From assembly GCF_030697065.1 (NCBI RefSeq), contig NZ_JAUYQU010000021.1, forward strand, positions 1 to 53,028: a stretch of 53,028 bases of DNA, in the 5' to 3' direction. The notes beneath the pieces were generated by a model. The model was not told the origin of the DNA. It made no database searches and saw only the letters and a list, made by a program, of their open reading frames with translations. The number at the start of each line of letters is the position of its first letter. Positions within the stretch are counted from its first letter, which is position 1. Made by a program: the position numbers and the translations under genes. This DNA comes from Bradyrhizobium sp. Its GTDB lineage: Bacteria > Pseudomonadota > Alphaproteobacteria > Rhizobiales > Xanthobacteraceae. Below, one piece after another: positions 26,183 to 35,905 of the stretch.

Positions 26183-28120
26183 TCAATCAATCTCGACCTT
26201 CCCGGCATCGGGAACGACTTCCGCGGCGCGGGCAGCCTTGAAGGCGATCTCGGCGATGAGGTCCGCAACGGCGGTAAAATCGCCCACCACCGTCGTGATA
26301 TCGCGCGTCCCCGGCGTCACCGCGTCGCTCTCGCTGCCGAGCAGCGCGATGATGATGCGGCCGCCCTTGCTCTTCTTGCTCAGCCTGCGGACCGTGTACT
26401 GAATCATCGCGTCGGATGGCTTGCCGACGTAGCAGATGCAGAATGCGGTGGCCGGCGACAGATCGAGCGAGAAGAACCGCGACATCGACAAGGCATCGGC
26501 GGCCTCGGCCACGGCGCCGATCCCCCGTCGCTTCATGATCTGGGCGAGAATGACGGCGGCGGCTTCGTCGAGCTTGCCGGAGCCGGGAAGGCACAGCACG
26601 GCTCCCGGTTGCTGCCATCGCTCCGGCACGCTGGTCGGCAATTGCTCGTCGGTGTCGAGGCGCGCCAGCGGGCTGGTCTCGACTTCTTCGACTTCAACGA
26701 CCGCAGCGTCCTCATGTGTTTCGAGGTCGTCGACCACTTCGTGCACGGTGGTGAGGACGCGGTCCATCCGCTCGCGGTCCAGCCGGCCGAGACGCGAATC
26801 CGCCTCGGCGAGGCGCAGGCCGTCCAGCATGATGGTGTCATAATAATCCTCCAGCGAGGCGTCGGCGAGAAAGGTCTGCGCCTGCTGCGACGCCTCGATC
26901 GGGTCGCCGGCCAGCATCCGCTGGTAGACCAGTTGCGGCGGCGTCAGCGCCGGCTGGTTGCCGAGCAGGATATCGAGGAACTGCAGGCGGTCGACGTGGC
27001 GGCCGACCACCACCAGGCAGACGGTGAGGGGCGTCGCCAGCACCAGACCGATCGGACCCCACAGCCAGGTCCAGAACGACGCCGAAATCACGATGGCGAC
27101 CGGCGACAGTCCGGAACTGCGTCCGTAGACCTGCGGCTCCACCACCTGGGCGGCGAACAGCTGAAGCGTCGCGAACAGCGCCAGCGTCATCAGCAGCATT
27201 TCCCAGCCGGTGCCGACCGCCGCGGCCAGGATCAGCGGAAACACCGCCGAAATCGGCGTGCCGACATAGGGCACGAACCGCAGGATCACGGCGATCAGGC
27301 CCCACAGCGGCGCGCTCGGCACGCCGATCAATTGCAGCCCGATTCCGATCAGCAGGCCGAACGAGGCATTGACGATGATCTGGTTCAGGAACAGCCGGCT
27401 CAGCCGCTGCCCGGCATCGTCGAGGGCGGCCGTGGTGCGCTGCATGTCCTGCGATCCGGCCAGCCGGATGAAGCGGTTCCGCAGGTCCTGCCGCTGCATC
27501 AGGATGAAGATCACGAAGATGACGACGATGCCGGTCGTGGTCAGCGGCTGGATCAGCGGCTGGATGATGGCCACCAGGGTCGTCAGCGTGCCGGGATCGG
27601 GCTGCCTGATCTCCACCGGAATCGGCTTGTCGTTCGGCTGCCGCCGCAGGCCGTCGATGGCCTGCCCGCGGGCGGGATTGTGCAATTCGCTGTCCAGCTC
27701 CCGCAGCACCTTGGAGGCGCGCTCCAGCGTGCTGGAGCCGCTGGCTGCGACCCCGCGCAGGCCCTGGATCTTGTCACGCAGCGTCTGCTGGTAACCGGGC
27801 AATTCCTCGGCCAGCCGGTTGGCCTGCGACACCATCAGGCCGCCGAGGCTGAAGATGATCGAGAAGCCGACGAACACTGCGACCAGCACCGCCAGCCGTC
27901 GCGGCACCCGCCATGACTGCAGCCGGATGACAAAGGGAGCGAGCACGAAACTGAAGAGAACCGCGAGCGCCACCGGAACCAGGATTTCGCGGGCGAAGTA
28001 CAGACCGGTGACGATCAGGCCTGCGACTGCGAGATTGATCAGCGCGGTGCCCTTGGGCTGCTGCAGCTTGATCATCGGGGGGACGGTGTCTGCCAATAGA
28101 AGATATCCGCGGAGGTCCAT
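26183..28120 (-). CDS. AI-2E/PerM-family membrane protein with a C-terminal soluble domain
   Basis: About 645 residues. The ATG at 28120 follows GGAGG by five bases. ATGs at 28135 and 28075 are also in frame, but the latter lacks a ribosome-binding site. Residues about 20-370 are a UPF0118/AI-2E transporter domain with about eight membrane helices and the conserved central block [17 protein letters not shown]. Residues about 390-645 are an added cytosolic region: a helical, acidic linker ([11 protein letters not shown]), then a Rossmann-like part resembling the B12-binding fold ([20 protein letters not shown], and [11 protein letters not shown]) but without the D-x-H-x-x-G cobalamin motif. 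The substrate is unknown. Confidence 0.85.
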   Translation of the reverse strand: MDLRGYLLLADTVPPMIKLQQPKGTALINLAVAGLIVTGLYFAREILVPVALAVLFSFVLAPFVIRLQSWRVPRRLAVLVAVFVGFSIIFSLGGLMVSQANRLAEELPGYQQTLRDKIQGLRGVAASGSSTLERASKVLRELDSELHNPARGQAIDGLRRQPNDKPIPVEIRQPDPGTLTTLVAIIQPLIQPLTTTGIVVIFVIFILMQRQDLRNRFIRLAGSQDMQRTTAALDDAGQRLSRLFLNQIIVNASFGLLIGIGLQLIGVPSAPLWGLIAVILRFVPYVGTPISAVFPLILAAAVGTGWEMLLMTLALFATLQLFAAQVVEPQVYGRSSGLSPVAIVISASFWTWLWGPIGLVLATPLTVCLVVVGRHVDRLQFLDILLGNQPALTPPQLVYQRMLAGDPIEASQQAQTFLADASLEDYYDTIMLDGLRLAEADSRLGRLDRERMDRVLTTVHEVVDDLETHEDAAVVEVEEVETSPLARLDTDEQLPTSVPERWQQPGAVLCLPGSGKLDEAAAVILAQIMKRRGIGAVAEAADALSMSRFFSLDLSPATAFCICYVGKPSDAMIQYTVRRLSKKSKGGRIIIALLGSESDAVTPGTRDITTVVGDFTAVADLIAEIAFKAARAAEVVPDAGKVEID

Positions 28121-28130
28121 GCAGACCTCC
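28111..28130 (-). promoter_or_regulatory. Hairpin covering the Shine-Dalgarno and start codon
   Basis: In the minus-strand mRNA, GGAGGUC (ribosome-binding site) is followed by UGCAUG, which includes the start codon, then GACCUCC (codons 2-4). The 7-bp arms are perfect and would hide the ribosome-binding site and expose the AUG only in the loop. Confidence 0.45.
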
Positions 28131-28209
28131 GCCAAGTCAGGCCGTGGCCGGGGAAGGAGCGGTCACAACGGACGGAGGGGGCGAATGTTCCTGCGTCTCC
28201 ACCCATCCT

Positions 28210-28287
28210 GTCATTCCGGGGCGCGCGTCAGCGCAACCCGGAATCTCGAGATTCCGGGTTCGATGCTTTGCATCGCCCCGGAATGAC
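28210..28287. repeat. Palindromic intergenic repeat
   Basis: The ends GTCATTCCGGGGC and GCCCCGGAATGAC pair. Inside, ACCCGGAATCTCGAGATTCCGGGT is a perfect palindrome of 24 bases. A degraded copy lies at 51205-51277. Confidence 0.75.
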
Positions 28288-28333
28288 GGCCGCGAGAGCT
28301 GCGCGCCCCAATGGAATCCTGTATCCTCTCGCC

Positions 28334-29089
28334 ATGGAATGGACTGACGAGGGCATCGTGCTGGGGGTGCGGCGGCATGGCGAATCTTCCGCCATTGTCG
28401 AACTCCTGACCCGCGGCCATGGCCGCCATCTCGGCCTCGTGCGCGGCGGCGCCGGCAAGCGGATGCGTCCCTTGCTGCAGCCCGGCAACAGCGTGTCGGC
28501 GGTGTGGCGGGCCCGGCTCGACGAGCATCTCGGCTATTACGTCATGGAAGGCACGCGGCTGCGCGCCGCCACCGTGCTGGCGTCCTCGCACGCGACCTAT
28601 GGCGTGACCCATCTGGCCTCGCTGGCGCGCCTGCTGCCCGAGCGCGATCCGCACGAAGACATTTACGAGATGCTGGAGCGCACGCTGGACGATTTCGACG
28701 ACATCGGCGAAGCCGCCATCCAGTTGATAAGATTCGAACTCGCCATGCTCGCCGAACTCGGCTTCGGGCTCGATCTGGAAAACTGCGCCGCGACCGGCGA
28801 GACCGCCGACCTGATCTACGTCTCGCCGAAATCCGGCGGCGCGGTATCGCGGCGGGCCGGCGATCCCTGGCGCGAGCGGCTGTTGCGGCTGCCCGCGTTC
28901 TTGCGCGAGGGCGGCGGGGGAGCCAATGGCTGGTCCGACCAGGACCTGCAGGACGGTTTTGTGCTCACCGGCCGGTTCCTGCTGCGCCACGTGCTGGAGC
29001 CGCGCGGGCAGGGCCATTCCGACGCCCGGGACGGGTTCATCAATGCGGTGACCAGACATCGGGCGAAGCCGACGGCGTTGCTGCCGTAG
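28334..29089 (+). CDS. recO: DNA repair protein RecO
   Basis: A 251-residue recombination mediator that helps RecA load on SSB-coated DNA in the RecFOR pathway. The start [20 protein letters not shown] at 28334 matches the RecO OB-fold N-terminus; a longer frame from 28268 runs into the repeat and is rejected. A helical middle region follows ([19 protein letters not shown]), with [20 protein letters not shown] as the conserved helix before the C-terminal part. The zinc cysteines seen in some RecO proteins are not evident; only one Cys is visible. Confidence 0.92.
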   Translation: MEWTDEGIVLGVRRHGESSAIVELLTRGHGRHLGLVRGGAGKRMRPLLQPGNSVSAVWRARLDEHLGYYVMEGTRLRAATVLASSHATYGVTHLASLARLLPERDPHEDIYEMLERTLDDFDDIGEAAIQLIRFELAMLAELGFGLDLENCAATGETADLIYVSPKSGGAVSRRAGDPWRERLLRLPAFLREGGGGANGWSDQDLQDGFVLTGRFLLRHVLEPRGQGHSDARDGFINAVTRHRAKPTALLP

Positions 29090-29124
29090 CCGCATGACGG
29101 GCTTGCCGTGCAGCCGACGAAAAT

Positions 29125-29148
29125 CGTGAAAACAACCCCATGCACAGA
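29125..29148 (-). repeat. 24-bp dispersed repeat, copy 2
   Basis: The reverse complement of 29125-29148 is identical to 11783-11806. It lies in the 176-bp gap between recO and parC. Similarity weakens beyond the 24-base core. Confidence 0.6.
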
Positions 29149-29265
29149 TAGGCAGCCCGGCCGGCTCCCGCCGGAAGTGCCTGTTAAGCAGCCTTGGCGG
29201 AGCGCGGGGGTGTGGAACGCGATTCATTTCTTGCCCGATTCGCTGCCAGCGGATAACCCGTCCCG

Positions 29266-31521
29266 ATGGGAAAACGACTGATTCCACCTGACGAACCCGC
29301 CGAGATCCATGAGGTCGGACTGCGCGACGCGCTCGAGGAGCGCTATCTCGCTTATGCGCTCTCGACCATCATGCACCGCGCGCTGCCAGACGCCCGCGAC
29401 GGCCTGAAGCCGGTGCACCGGCGCATCCTCTACGGCATGCGCCTGCTGCGGCTCGACCCCGGCACGCCGTTCAAGAAGTCGGCCAAGATCGTCGGCGACG
29501 TGATGGGCTCGTTCCATCCGCATGGCGACCAGTCGATCTACGACGCCCTGGTGCGGCTCGCGCAGGATTTCTCCTCGCGCTATCCGCTGGTCGACGGCCA
29601 GGGCAATTTCGGCAATATCGACGGCGATAACCCGGCCGCCTACCGCTACACCGAAGCGCGCATGACCGAGGTCGCGCGGCTGCTGCTCGACGGCATCGAC
29701 GAGGACGGCGTCGAATTTCGCGCCAATTACGACGGCCAGACCAAAGAGCCGATCGTGCTGCCCGGCGGCTTCCCGAACCTGCTCGCCAACGGCGCCCAGG
29801 GTATCGCCGTCGGCATGGCGACCTCGATCCCGCCGCACAACGTCGCGGAGCTCTGCGACGCAGCGCTGCATCTGATCGACAAGCCCGACGCCAAATCGAA
29901 GACGCTGCTGAAATCGGTGAAGGGTCCGGATTTCCCGACCGGCGGCATCATCGTCGATTCCAAGGAGAGCATTGCCGAAGCCTACATGACCGGGCGCGGC
30001 GCATTCCGCACCCGCGCCAAGTGGAGTCAGGAAGAGGGCGCCCGCGGCACCTGGGTGGTGGTAATCACCGAAATCCCCTGGCTGGTGCAGAAGTCCCGGC
30101 TGGTGGAGAAGATCGCCGAACTGCTGCAGGAGAAAAAGCTGCCGCTGGTCGACGACGTCCGCGATGAATCGGCCGAAGACATCCGTCTCGTGATCGAGCC
30201 GAAATCCCGCGCGGTCGATCCGGAACTGCTGATGGAATCGCTGTTCAAGCTGACCGAGCTGGAAAGCCGGATACCGCTGAACCTCAACGTATTGGTGAAG
30301 GGCCGCATTCCCAAGGTGCTCGGTCTTGCCGAGTGTTTGCGCGAATGGCTCGACCATCTGCGCGACGTGCTGTTGCGGCGTTCCAATTACCGCAAGCAGC
30401 AGATCGAGCACCGGCTGGAAGTGCTCGGCGGCTACCTGATCGCCTATTTGAACATCGACAAGGTGATCAAGATCATCCGCAACGAGGACGAGCCGAAACC
30501 GGCCCTGATGACAGCGTTCAAGCTGACCGATGTTCAGGCCGACGCCATCCTCAACATGCGGCTGCGCAGTCTGCGCAAGCTCGAGGAATTCGAGATCCGC
30601 ACCGAGGACAAGAACCTCCGTGCCGAGTTGAAGGGCATCAAGGGCATTCTCGCCTCCGAGCCCGAGCAGTGGGCCAAGGTCGGCGACCAGGTGCGGAAAG
30701 TCCGCGACATTTTCGGGCCGAAGACGCCGCTCGGCAAGCGCCGCACGGTGTTCGCCGACGCGCCGGAGCATGACCTCGCCGCGATCGAGGAAGCCTTCGT
30801 CGAGCGCGAGCCGGTCACCGTGGTGGTTTCCGAAAAGGGCTGGGTACGCACGCTGAAGGGCCATGTCGCCGATCTCTCGACCCTGACCTTCAAGACCGAC
30901 GACAAGCTCGACAAGGCGTTCTTCGCCGAGACCACCTCGAAGCTGCTGCTGTTCGCCACCAACGGAAGATTCTATTCGCTCGACGTGGCAAAACTGCCGG
31001 GCGGCCGCGGCCATGGCGAGCCGATCCGCATGTTCATCGACATGGAGCAGGAGACCGCGATCGTCTCGCTGTTCGTCAACAAGGGCGGCCGCAAGTTCCT
31101 GATCGCGAGCCTCGAAGGCCAGGGCTTCGTCGTCAACGAGGACGATTGCGTCGGCAATACCCGCAAGGGCAAGCAGGTGCTGAACGTCGAAATGCCGAAC
31201 GAAGCCTGTGCGATCGCGACCGTGGCGGGCGACACCGTCGCCGTGATCGGCACCAACCACAAGATGGTGGTGTTCCCGCTGGACCAGGTGCCGGAAATGG
31301 CGCGCGGCCGCGGCGTGCGGCTGCAGAAATACACGAGCGCGTCGCTGTCGGATGTCGCGACCTTCGAAGCCAAGGCGGGGCTGACCTGGAAGGATTCCGC
31401 CGGGCGCGACCAGAGCATGAGCTGGAAGGATTTGACCGACTGGCGCGGCAACCGCGCCGACGCCGGCCGCCTCGCGCACGGCCTGCCGAAGTCGAACAAG
31501 TTCGGCAAGGGCGTGGAGTAG
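29266..31521 (+). CDS. parC: DNA topoisomerase IV subunit A
   Basis: A 751-residue subunit that decatenates daughter chromosomes with ParE. The breakage-reunion domain contains [32 protein letters not shown] and the catalytic tyrosine Tyr128 in AYRYTEARM. Gln89 and Asp93 occupy the positions of E. coli Ser80 and Glu84. C-terminal beta-pinwheel repeats begin near residue 505. The region around [16 protein letters not shown] marks it as ParC-like rather than GyrA, as the full GyrA box is missing. The start at 29266 has only a weak ribosome-binding site. Confidence 0.95.
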   Translation: MGKRLIPPDEPAEIHEVGLRDALEERYLAYALSTIMHRALPDARDGLKPVHRRILYGMRLLRLDPGTPFKKSAKIVGDVMGSFHPHGDQSIYDALVRLAQDFSSRYPLVDGQGNFGNIDGDNPAAYRYTEARMTEVARLLLDGIDEDGVEFRANYDGQTKEPIVLPGGFPNLLANGAQGIAVGMATSIPPHNVAELCDAALHLIDKPDAKSKTLLKSVKGPDFPTGGIIVDSKESIAEAYMTGRGAFRTRAKWSQEEGARGTWVVVITEIPWLVQKSRLVEKIAELLQEKKLPLVDDVRDESAEDIRLVIEPKSRAVDPELLMESLFKLTELESRIPLNLNVLVKGRIPKVLGLAECLREWLDHLRDVLLRRSNYRKQQIEHRLEVLGGYLIAYLNIDKVIKIIRNEDEPKPALMTAFKLTDVQADAILNMRLRSLRKLEEFEIRTEDKNLRAELKGIKGILASEPEQWAKVGDQVRKVRDIFGPKTPLGKRRTVFADAPEHDLAAIEEAFVEREPVTVVVSEKGWVRTLKGHVADLSTLTFKTDDKLDKAFFAETTSKLLLFATNGRFYSLDVAKLPGGRGHGEPIRMFIDMEQETAIVSLFVNKGGRKFLIASLEGQGFVVNEDDCVGNTRKGKQVLNVEMPNEACAIATVAGDTVAVIGTNHKMVVFPLDQVPEMARGRGVRLQKYTSASLSDVATFEAKAGLTWKDSAGRDQSMSWKDLTDWRGNRADAGRLAHGLPKSNKFGKGVE

Positions 31522-31525
31522 TCCT

Positions 31526-31628
31526 GTCGTCCCTGCGAACGCAGGGACCCATACCGCGTTGTCCTCTCGATCATGCGGAACTGCGCACAACACCACGGCC
31601 GGTGGGTCCCTGCGTTCGTAGGGACGAC
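31526..31628. repeat. Palindromic intergenic repeat after parC
   Basis: The ends GTCGTCCCTGCGAACGCAGG and its inverted partner (CCTGCGTTCGTAGGGACGAC) form a long near-perfect pair, with each arm itself containing a small hairpin. It shares ACCCATACCGCGTTG with the repeat at 32659. Confidence 0.7.
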
Positions 31629-31714
31629 GAATATGCCCGTAATAGTATCCGCCATTTCACGCGCTATAGTCGCAAGCGGCCGAACCAGTCGGCCGCACAA
31701 TGATCGCAAGCGTC

Positions 31715-32629
31715 ATGGCCCAACCCCACGATCGTCACGACCACGCGCACAGTCATGCGCCGGATAATTTCGGCTTCGCCTTTGCCGTCGGCATCGCGCT
31801 CAATACCGCGTTCGTCGCGGCCGAACTGGTGTTCGGCTATGCCGCCAACTCGCTGGCGCTGATCTCGGATGCGGTTCACAATTTTTCCGACGTGATTGCG
31901 CTGGTGCTGGCATGGGGTGCCGGATGGCTGGCGCGAAGGCGGCCGACCGAGCGGCATACCTATGGCTACCGGCGGGCTTCGATCCTCGCGGCGCTGGCCA
32001 ATGCCGGCCTGCTGCTGGTCGCGGTCGGCGCCATCGCCGTCGAGGCCATCGACCGGATCAGGGCGCCTGCCGAAGTGGCGGGCTGGACGGTGGTTTGGGT
32101 GGCCGCGCTCGGCATCGCCATCAACGGCGCCACCGCGCTGTTGTTCATGCGCGGCCGGGAGGGCGATCTCAATATCCGCGGCGCCTATCTGCACATGGCG
32201 GCGGACGCCGGCGTCTCCGCCGGCGTGGTGGTCGCGGCGCTTCTGATCATGCTGACGGGGTGGCTGTGGGTCGATCCTGCCATCAGCCTCGCAATCGCCG
32301 CCGTGGTGGGGGCGAGCGGCTGGGGCCTTGCGCGCGACAGCGTCAATCTGGCGCTCGACGGCGTGCCCAGAGGCATCGCGCTTGCGGAGGTGAGGGACTA
32401 TCTCGCGCAACTCGACGGCGTCACCGAGGTGCACGATCTCCACATCTGGGCCATGAGCACCAACGAAACCGCGCTGACCGCGCATCTGGTGCGGCCCGGC
32501 GGCACCGACGATTCATTCCTGCAGGACGTGCGCGCGGAGCTTTCGCACCGCTTCAACATCGAGCACGCCACGCTGCAGATCGAGGCCGGCAGCGAACCGT
32601 GCAAACTGGCGCCGGCGGACGTGGTGTAA
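31715..32629 (+). CDS. Cation diffusion facilitator family exporter
   Basis: A 304-residue inner-membrane transporter that exports divalent metals (Zn, Co, Cd or similar) against protons. The ATG at 31715 gives MAQPHDRHDHAHSHAPDNFG, a His-rich metal-binding start; an ATG at 31700 is the alternative, and neither has a good ribosome-binding site. The transport site is LISDAVHNFSDVIALVLAWG (Asp52, His55 and Asp59 region), matched by AYLHMAADAGVS in helix 5. Six membrane helices and a C-terminal cytosolic domain (VHDLHIWAMSTNE) complete a CzcD/DmeF-like protein. It opens the metal-related half of the window. Confidence 0.92.
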   Translation: MAQPHDRHDHAHSHAPDNFGFAFAVGIALNTAFVAAELVFGYAANSLALISDAVHNFSDVIALVLAWGAGWLARRRPTERHTYGYRRASILAALANAGLLLVAVGAIAVEAIDRIRAPAEVAGWTVVWVAALGIAINGATALLFMRGREGDLNIRGAYLHMAADAGVSAGVVVAALLIMLTGWLWVDPAISLAIAAVVGASGWGLARDSVNLALDGVPRGIALAEVRDYLAQLDGVTEVHDLHIWAMSTNETALTAHLVRPGGTDDSFLQDVRAELSHRFNIEHATLQIEAGSEPCKLAPADVV

Positions 32630-32658
32630 GAGTGCGCTTGAATGAGAAACTCGCCTTC

Positions 32659-32803
32659 GCGTCGTCCCGGACAAGTGAGCGCAAGCGAACGCCGATCCGG
32701 GACCCATACCGCGTTGCGCCTTCGTTATGGCGCGATGAAGGAAACAATCTTTGTCACACCAACGCCGGTGGCTATCGGTCCCTGCTTTCGCAGGGACGAC
32801 GCG
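32659..32803. repeat. Palindromic intergenic repeat
   Basis: It begins CGTCGTCCCGGACAAG and ends GGTCCCTGCTTTCGCAGGGACGACG, and shares ACCCATACCGCGTTG with the repeat after parC. It fills the space between the convergent CDF and chrA genes. Confidence 0.65.
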
Positions 32804-32873
32804 GAGAGGGCATCGCGCAGCAACGAAGTCCGGTTGCTGGATGGCGCGCTTGCGAATCCGGTTGGCCCCAACC

Positions 32874-34268
32874 TTAAATCACCCCGGCCAGCCGCAACAG
32901 CACGCCGGCCGCGCAGGAACCCGCCAGCACCGTCAGCATTCCGATGTTGAAGCGGAAGATGGCGGTCGCCGCCGCGATCGCCAGCGCGAGGGCGGCGACG
33001 TCGACGCTCGACCACACCGGCATATCGAATGACAGGCCGAACGTTCGCACCGGCCAGGTCTCGCGGAACACGGTGTGCAGCGCGAACCAGATCGACAGAT
33101 TGAGGATCACGCCGACCACCGCGGCGGTGATGGCGCCGAGCGCGCCGGCGAGGCCCTTGTTGCCGCGCAGGGTTTCGATAAAGGGCGCGCCCAGAAAGAT
33201 CCAGAGGAAGCAGGGCGTGAAGGTGACCCAGGTCGCCAGCAATCCGCCGAGCGTGCCCGCCATCATCGGCGACAGCGTGCCGGGATCGCGGAACGCGGCC
33301 ATGAAGCCGACGAATTGCAGCACCATGATCAGCGGTCCGGGCGTGGTCTCGGCCATCCCGAGCCCGTCGAGCATCTCGCGCGGCTGCAGCCAGTGATACT
33401 GCTCGACCGCCTGCTGCGCGACATAGGCCAGCACGGCATAGGCGCCGCCGAACGTCACCAGCGCCATCTTGGAGAAGAACAGCGCGATCTGGCTGAACAC
33501 ATCGGCCTCGCCGAACGCGATCAGCAGGGCCGCGACCGGTACCAGCCACAGCGTCAGCCACACCGCACTCACTTTCAACGCGCGGGGAAGGCTGGCGCGG
33601 ACATGGTCGGGCACGACGTCGCCGAGCATGCCGTCGACCGCCGCCGACCCCTTGCCGCCGCCGTGCCCGACCGCGGCAAACTCGCTGCGTCCGCTTCGGG
33701 CGCCGAAGAATCCGATCAGGCCGGCGGCGATGATGATGATCGGGAACGGCACGTTGAAGAAGAAGATCGCGACGAAGGCGATGGCGGCCAGCGCAACCAT
33801 GATGCGGTTGCGCAGCGCGCGCTTGCCGAGACGGACCACCGCCTGGATCACGATCGCCAGCACCGCGGCCTTCAGCCCGAAGAACAGCGCCTTGACGAAC
33901 CCGACCTTGCCGAAGGCGGCATAGATATAGCTCAGCCCCATGATGGCGATGACGCCGGGGAGAATGAACAGGCCGCCGGCCATGATGCCGCCGGCGGTGC
34001 GGTGCAGCAGCCAGCCGATATAGGTCGCCAGCTGCTGCGCCTCCGGTCCCGGCAGCAGCATGCAGTAGTTCAACGCATGCAGGAACCGGCTCTCGGAGAT
34101 CCAGTTCTTTTCCTCGACCAGGATGCGATGCATCACCGCAATCTGCCCGGCCGGGCCGCCGAAACTCAGGACGGCGACCCGCAGCCAGACCCGAAACGCT
34201 TCACCGAAGCTGATGCTGTGGCCGGCATCCGCTCCCGTGGTCTTCTCAGCCGCCACGGTATCGCTCAT
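32874..34268 (-). CDS. chrA: Chromate transporter, two-domain type
   Basis: A 464-residue inner-membrane protein of the CHR superfamily that exports chromate using the proton gradient. Each homologous half carries the family signatures: AVLSFGGPAGQIAVMHRILV and LLPGPEAQQLATYIGW in the first, MALVTFGGAYAVLAYVAQQA and ETTPGPLIMVLQFVGF in the second. About 10-12 membrane helices are visible, with a polar loop near residues 200-235. It starts within the stop of the chrB-like gene (4-base overlap), so the two are coupled. Confidence 0.94.
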   Translation of the reverse strand: MSDTVAAEKTTGADAGHSISFGEAFRVWLRVAVLSFGGPAGQIAVMHRILVEEKNWISESRFLHALNYCMLLPGPEAQQLATYIGWLLHRTAGGIMAGGLFILPGVIAIMGLSYIYAAFGKVGFVKALFFGLKAAVLAIVIQAVVRLGKRALRNRIMVALAAIAFVAIFFFNVPFPIIIIAAGLIGFFGARSGRSEFAAVGHGGGKGSAAVDGMLGDVVPDHVRASLPRALKVSAVWLTLWLVPVAALLIAFGEADVFSQIALFFSKMALVTFGGAYAVLAYVAQQAVEQYHWLQPREMLDGLGMAETTPGPLIMVLQFVGFMAAFRDPGTLSPMMAGTLGGLLATWVTFTPCFLWIFLGAPFIETLRGNKGLAGALGAITAAVVGVILNLSIWFALHTVFRETWPVRTFGLSFDMPVWSSVDVAALALAIAAATAIFRFNIGMLTVLAGSCAAGVLLRLAGVI

Positions 34269-35083
34269 GGCTTTGCCTTGTTGCCGGGCCAGTTATGGGT
34301 TTCGCCCGATGCATCGCGGCACCAGCGATAGAACGCGTCATAGAGCACGATACCGGCCTCGAGCTGTTCGAGATCGTCATCATACATCCGCGACAGCCCG
34401 AGCGATGCCGCCAGCAGCCCGGGAGCTTCCGGCGACAGATCGAGCCGGCCGGTATCGGCCGCGCGAACCATCATCGCCAGCCGCAGCAAAGGCGGGGTCG
34501 CGAGGCCGAATTCCTCCACCATGACGTCGAAGGTGCAGCGTTCGCCGCGATGGCTCCAGAACACGTTTTCGATATCGAACGGCACGGCGGCAAAACGCTC
34601 GCCGACCGCGACCACCTCGGAGGGCGTCACGAACAGAAACACGGCGTTCGGATCGACGAACCTGCGGATCAGCCAGGGACAGGCGATGCGGTCGATCTTC
34701 GGTCGCGCCCGGGTGACCCAGACGGTGCGGTCTTGCGCATCGCGCGCCGGCAGTTTTGATGCCGGCACCAGCGGCAGCTTGGCGGCCTTCCAGCCGTCAA
34801 AACCGTTCTCGAGCGCTTCTGCGGAAGATCCGGCATGTCGCAGCCAGGCCGCGGTGCCTTCGGAAAGCTTCAGGCCGCGCTGGCAGACCACGATGGCGGA
34901 GCGGCCCGAAAATTCCCGGCCCCAGTCGGAGGCTTGCTGGTGGTTTCGTCTGACAGAGCCGGGAATCAGCCGGGGATCGGCGGCAAAATCCTCGTCGGTG
35001 CGGACATCGATCAAGGCAGGGGTGCTCGCGGTGCCGATCAGGCGTGCGAGTTTGTCGGCAGATATCGTTGTGAAGGATGACAT
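34265..35083 (-). CDS. chrB: Rhodanese-ChrB domain fusion, chromate resistance protein
   Basis: A 272-residue protein; the ATG at 35083 follows GAGGGC. Residues about 1-105 are a rhodanese-like domain with the active-site loop VVCQRGLKLS (Cys67) and IDVRTDEDFA. Residues about 115-272 form the ChrB C-terminal domain (WVTRARPKIDRIACPWLIRR, ENVFWSHRGERCTFDVMVEE). ChrB proteins act as chromate-responsive regulators or accessory factors next to chrA. The usual N-terminal DNA-binding region is replaced by the rhodanese, so regulation may differ here. It overlaps chrA by four bases. Confidence 0.85.
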   Translation of the reverse strand: MSSFTTISADKLARLIGTASTPALIDVRTDEDFAADPRLIPGSVRRNHQQASDWGREFSGRSAIVVCQRGLKLSEGTAAWLRHAGSSAEALENGFDGWKAAKLPLVPASKLPARDAQDRTVWVTRARPKIDRIACPWLIRRFVDPNAVFLFVTPSEVVAVGERFAAVPFDIENVFWSHRGERCTFDVMVEEFGLATPPLLRLAMMVRAADTGRLDLSPEAPGLLAASLGLSRMYDDDLEQLEAGIVLYDAFYRWCRDASGETHNWPGNKAKP

Positions 35084-35209
35084 GGGCGCCCTCGTGAGAG
35101 ATACGGGACGCGATACTTGGGCATGACGCCTCGTGGGGAGATCGCAACGTCCCCATCGCCCCATTACAACGAAACCTGCGCGGGGTGTCAACGTGCCGAC
35201 GTTTCGAAC

Positions 35210-35581
35210 CTAACCGACCGGGGTCAACACCGGCGCGCGCTCTTGAGAACGCCGCGAATTTTGGGGGACGGGATTGATGTGGTGGCGAACGAAGTCCTCG
35301 ACATGCCCCGGTACGGCCGTGCCCTCGATGTCGCAGCGAGTCTGGATTTCGGCGGCGATATCGCTCGAGATGTCCCGCGACCAGTGTTCGAGCGTGTTGT
35401 AGGCGGTCACGCGGACGGGATCATGAAACTGCCCGGCGAGGAGGTCGGCGACGATGGTTTCGGTGTCGGTCCGCTCGATCTCGATCTCGCAATAGACCGC
35501 CCCTTGCCGGCCCTGGCGGTCGACGACGAGATAGACGGTCTGATCCGCCCCATAGGGTACATTCGAGCCAGTTCTTGGCAT
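35210..35581 (-). CDS. Conserved rhizobial protein of unknown function
   Basis: About 123 residues from the ATG at 35581 (MPRTGSNVPYGADQTVYLVV). It contains YCEIEIERTDTETIVADLL, then DPVRVTAYNTLEHWSRDISS and IQTRCDIEGTAVPGHVEDFV, a pattern I recall from many uncharacterised Bradyrhizobium proteins. There is no signal peptide or membrane helix. No function is proposed. It lies between the chr pair and the MFS genes on the same strand. Confidence 0.7.
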   Translation of the reverse strand: MPRTGSNVPYGADQTVYLVVDRQGRQGAVYCEIEIERTDTETIVADLLAGQFHDPVRVTAYNTLEHWSRDISSDIAAEIQTRCDIEGTAVPGHVEDFVRHHINPVPQNSRRSQERAPVLTPVG

Positions 35582-35684
35582 CCGCAATCTCCAGCGCAAC
35601 GGCTTGGGATTATTAAGCGGCAGCGCGCAATTTGTTCCGGTCGTTGGAACTCAAATTTGGGCGGGGGCGCCGGCGTCCGGGATT

Positions 35685-35867
35685 TCAGTTGCGCGGGGCC
35701 GACACCGGCGGAGGTCCGAGCCCGGTCGGCTTCTTCGGCGCCAGGCTCCCGGCATAGAACGACGATCCCGCCACCACGAGGAGAGCCAGCAAATAAACCG
35801 CATAGGATTGCGGCGGTGTGATTGCCCACCGCGCAAAACGTCGGATCGGGCCGGTGTCGTTGTCCAT
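35685..35867 (-). CDS. Small single-pass membrane protein
   Basis: A 60-residue frame, MDNDTGPIRRFARWAITPPQ and onward, with one hydrophobic helix near residues 22-42 and a Pro-rich tail. No clear ribosome-binding site is visible. It starts 38 bases after the stop of the MFS gene and could be its last operon member. The family is not recognised. Confidence 0.45.
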   Translation of the reverse strand: MDNDTGPIRRFARWAITPPQSYAVYLLALLVVAGSSFYAGSLAPKKPTGLGPPPVSAPRN

Positions 35868-35905
35868 GCGTTGGTTTTGCGCGAAACGGCGCGGGATGGG
35901 AAGCC

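Noticed and set aside
28211..29287. Long minus-strand open frame over recO
   Set aside because: It is antisense to a clear recO and has no family motif; long shadow frames are usual in GC-rich coding sequence.
29530..29560. ParC Gln89 as a quinolone-resistance change
   Set aside because: Non-serine residues at this position are natural in alphaproteobacterial ParC; no parental sequence is available to show a mutation.
29224..31596. 790-codon minus-strand open frame over parC
   Set aside because: It mirrors parC with Arg/Gln/His-rich low-complexity sequence and no ribosome-binding site. ParC motifs are unmistakable on the other strand.
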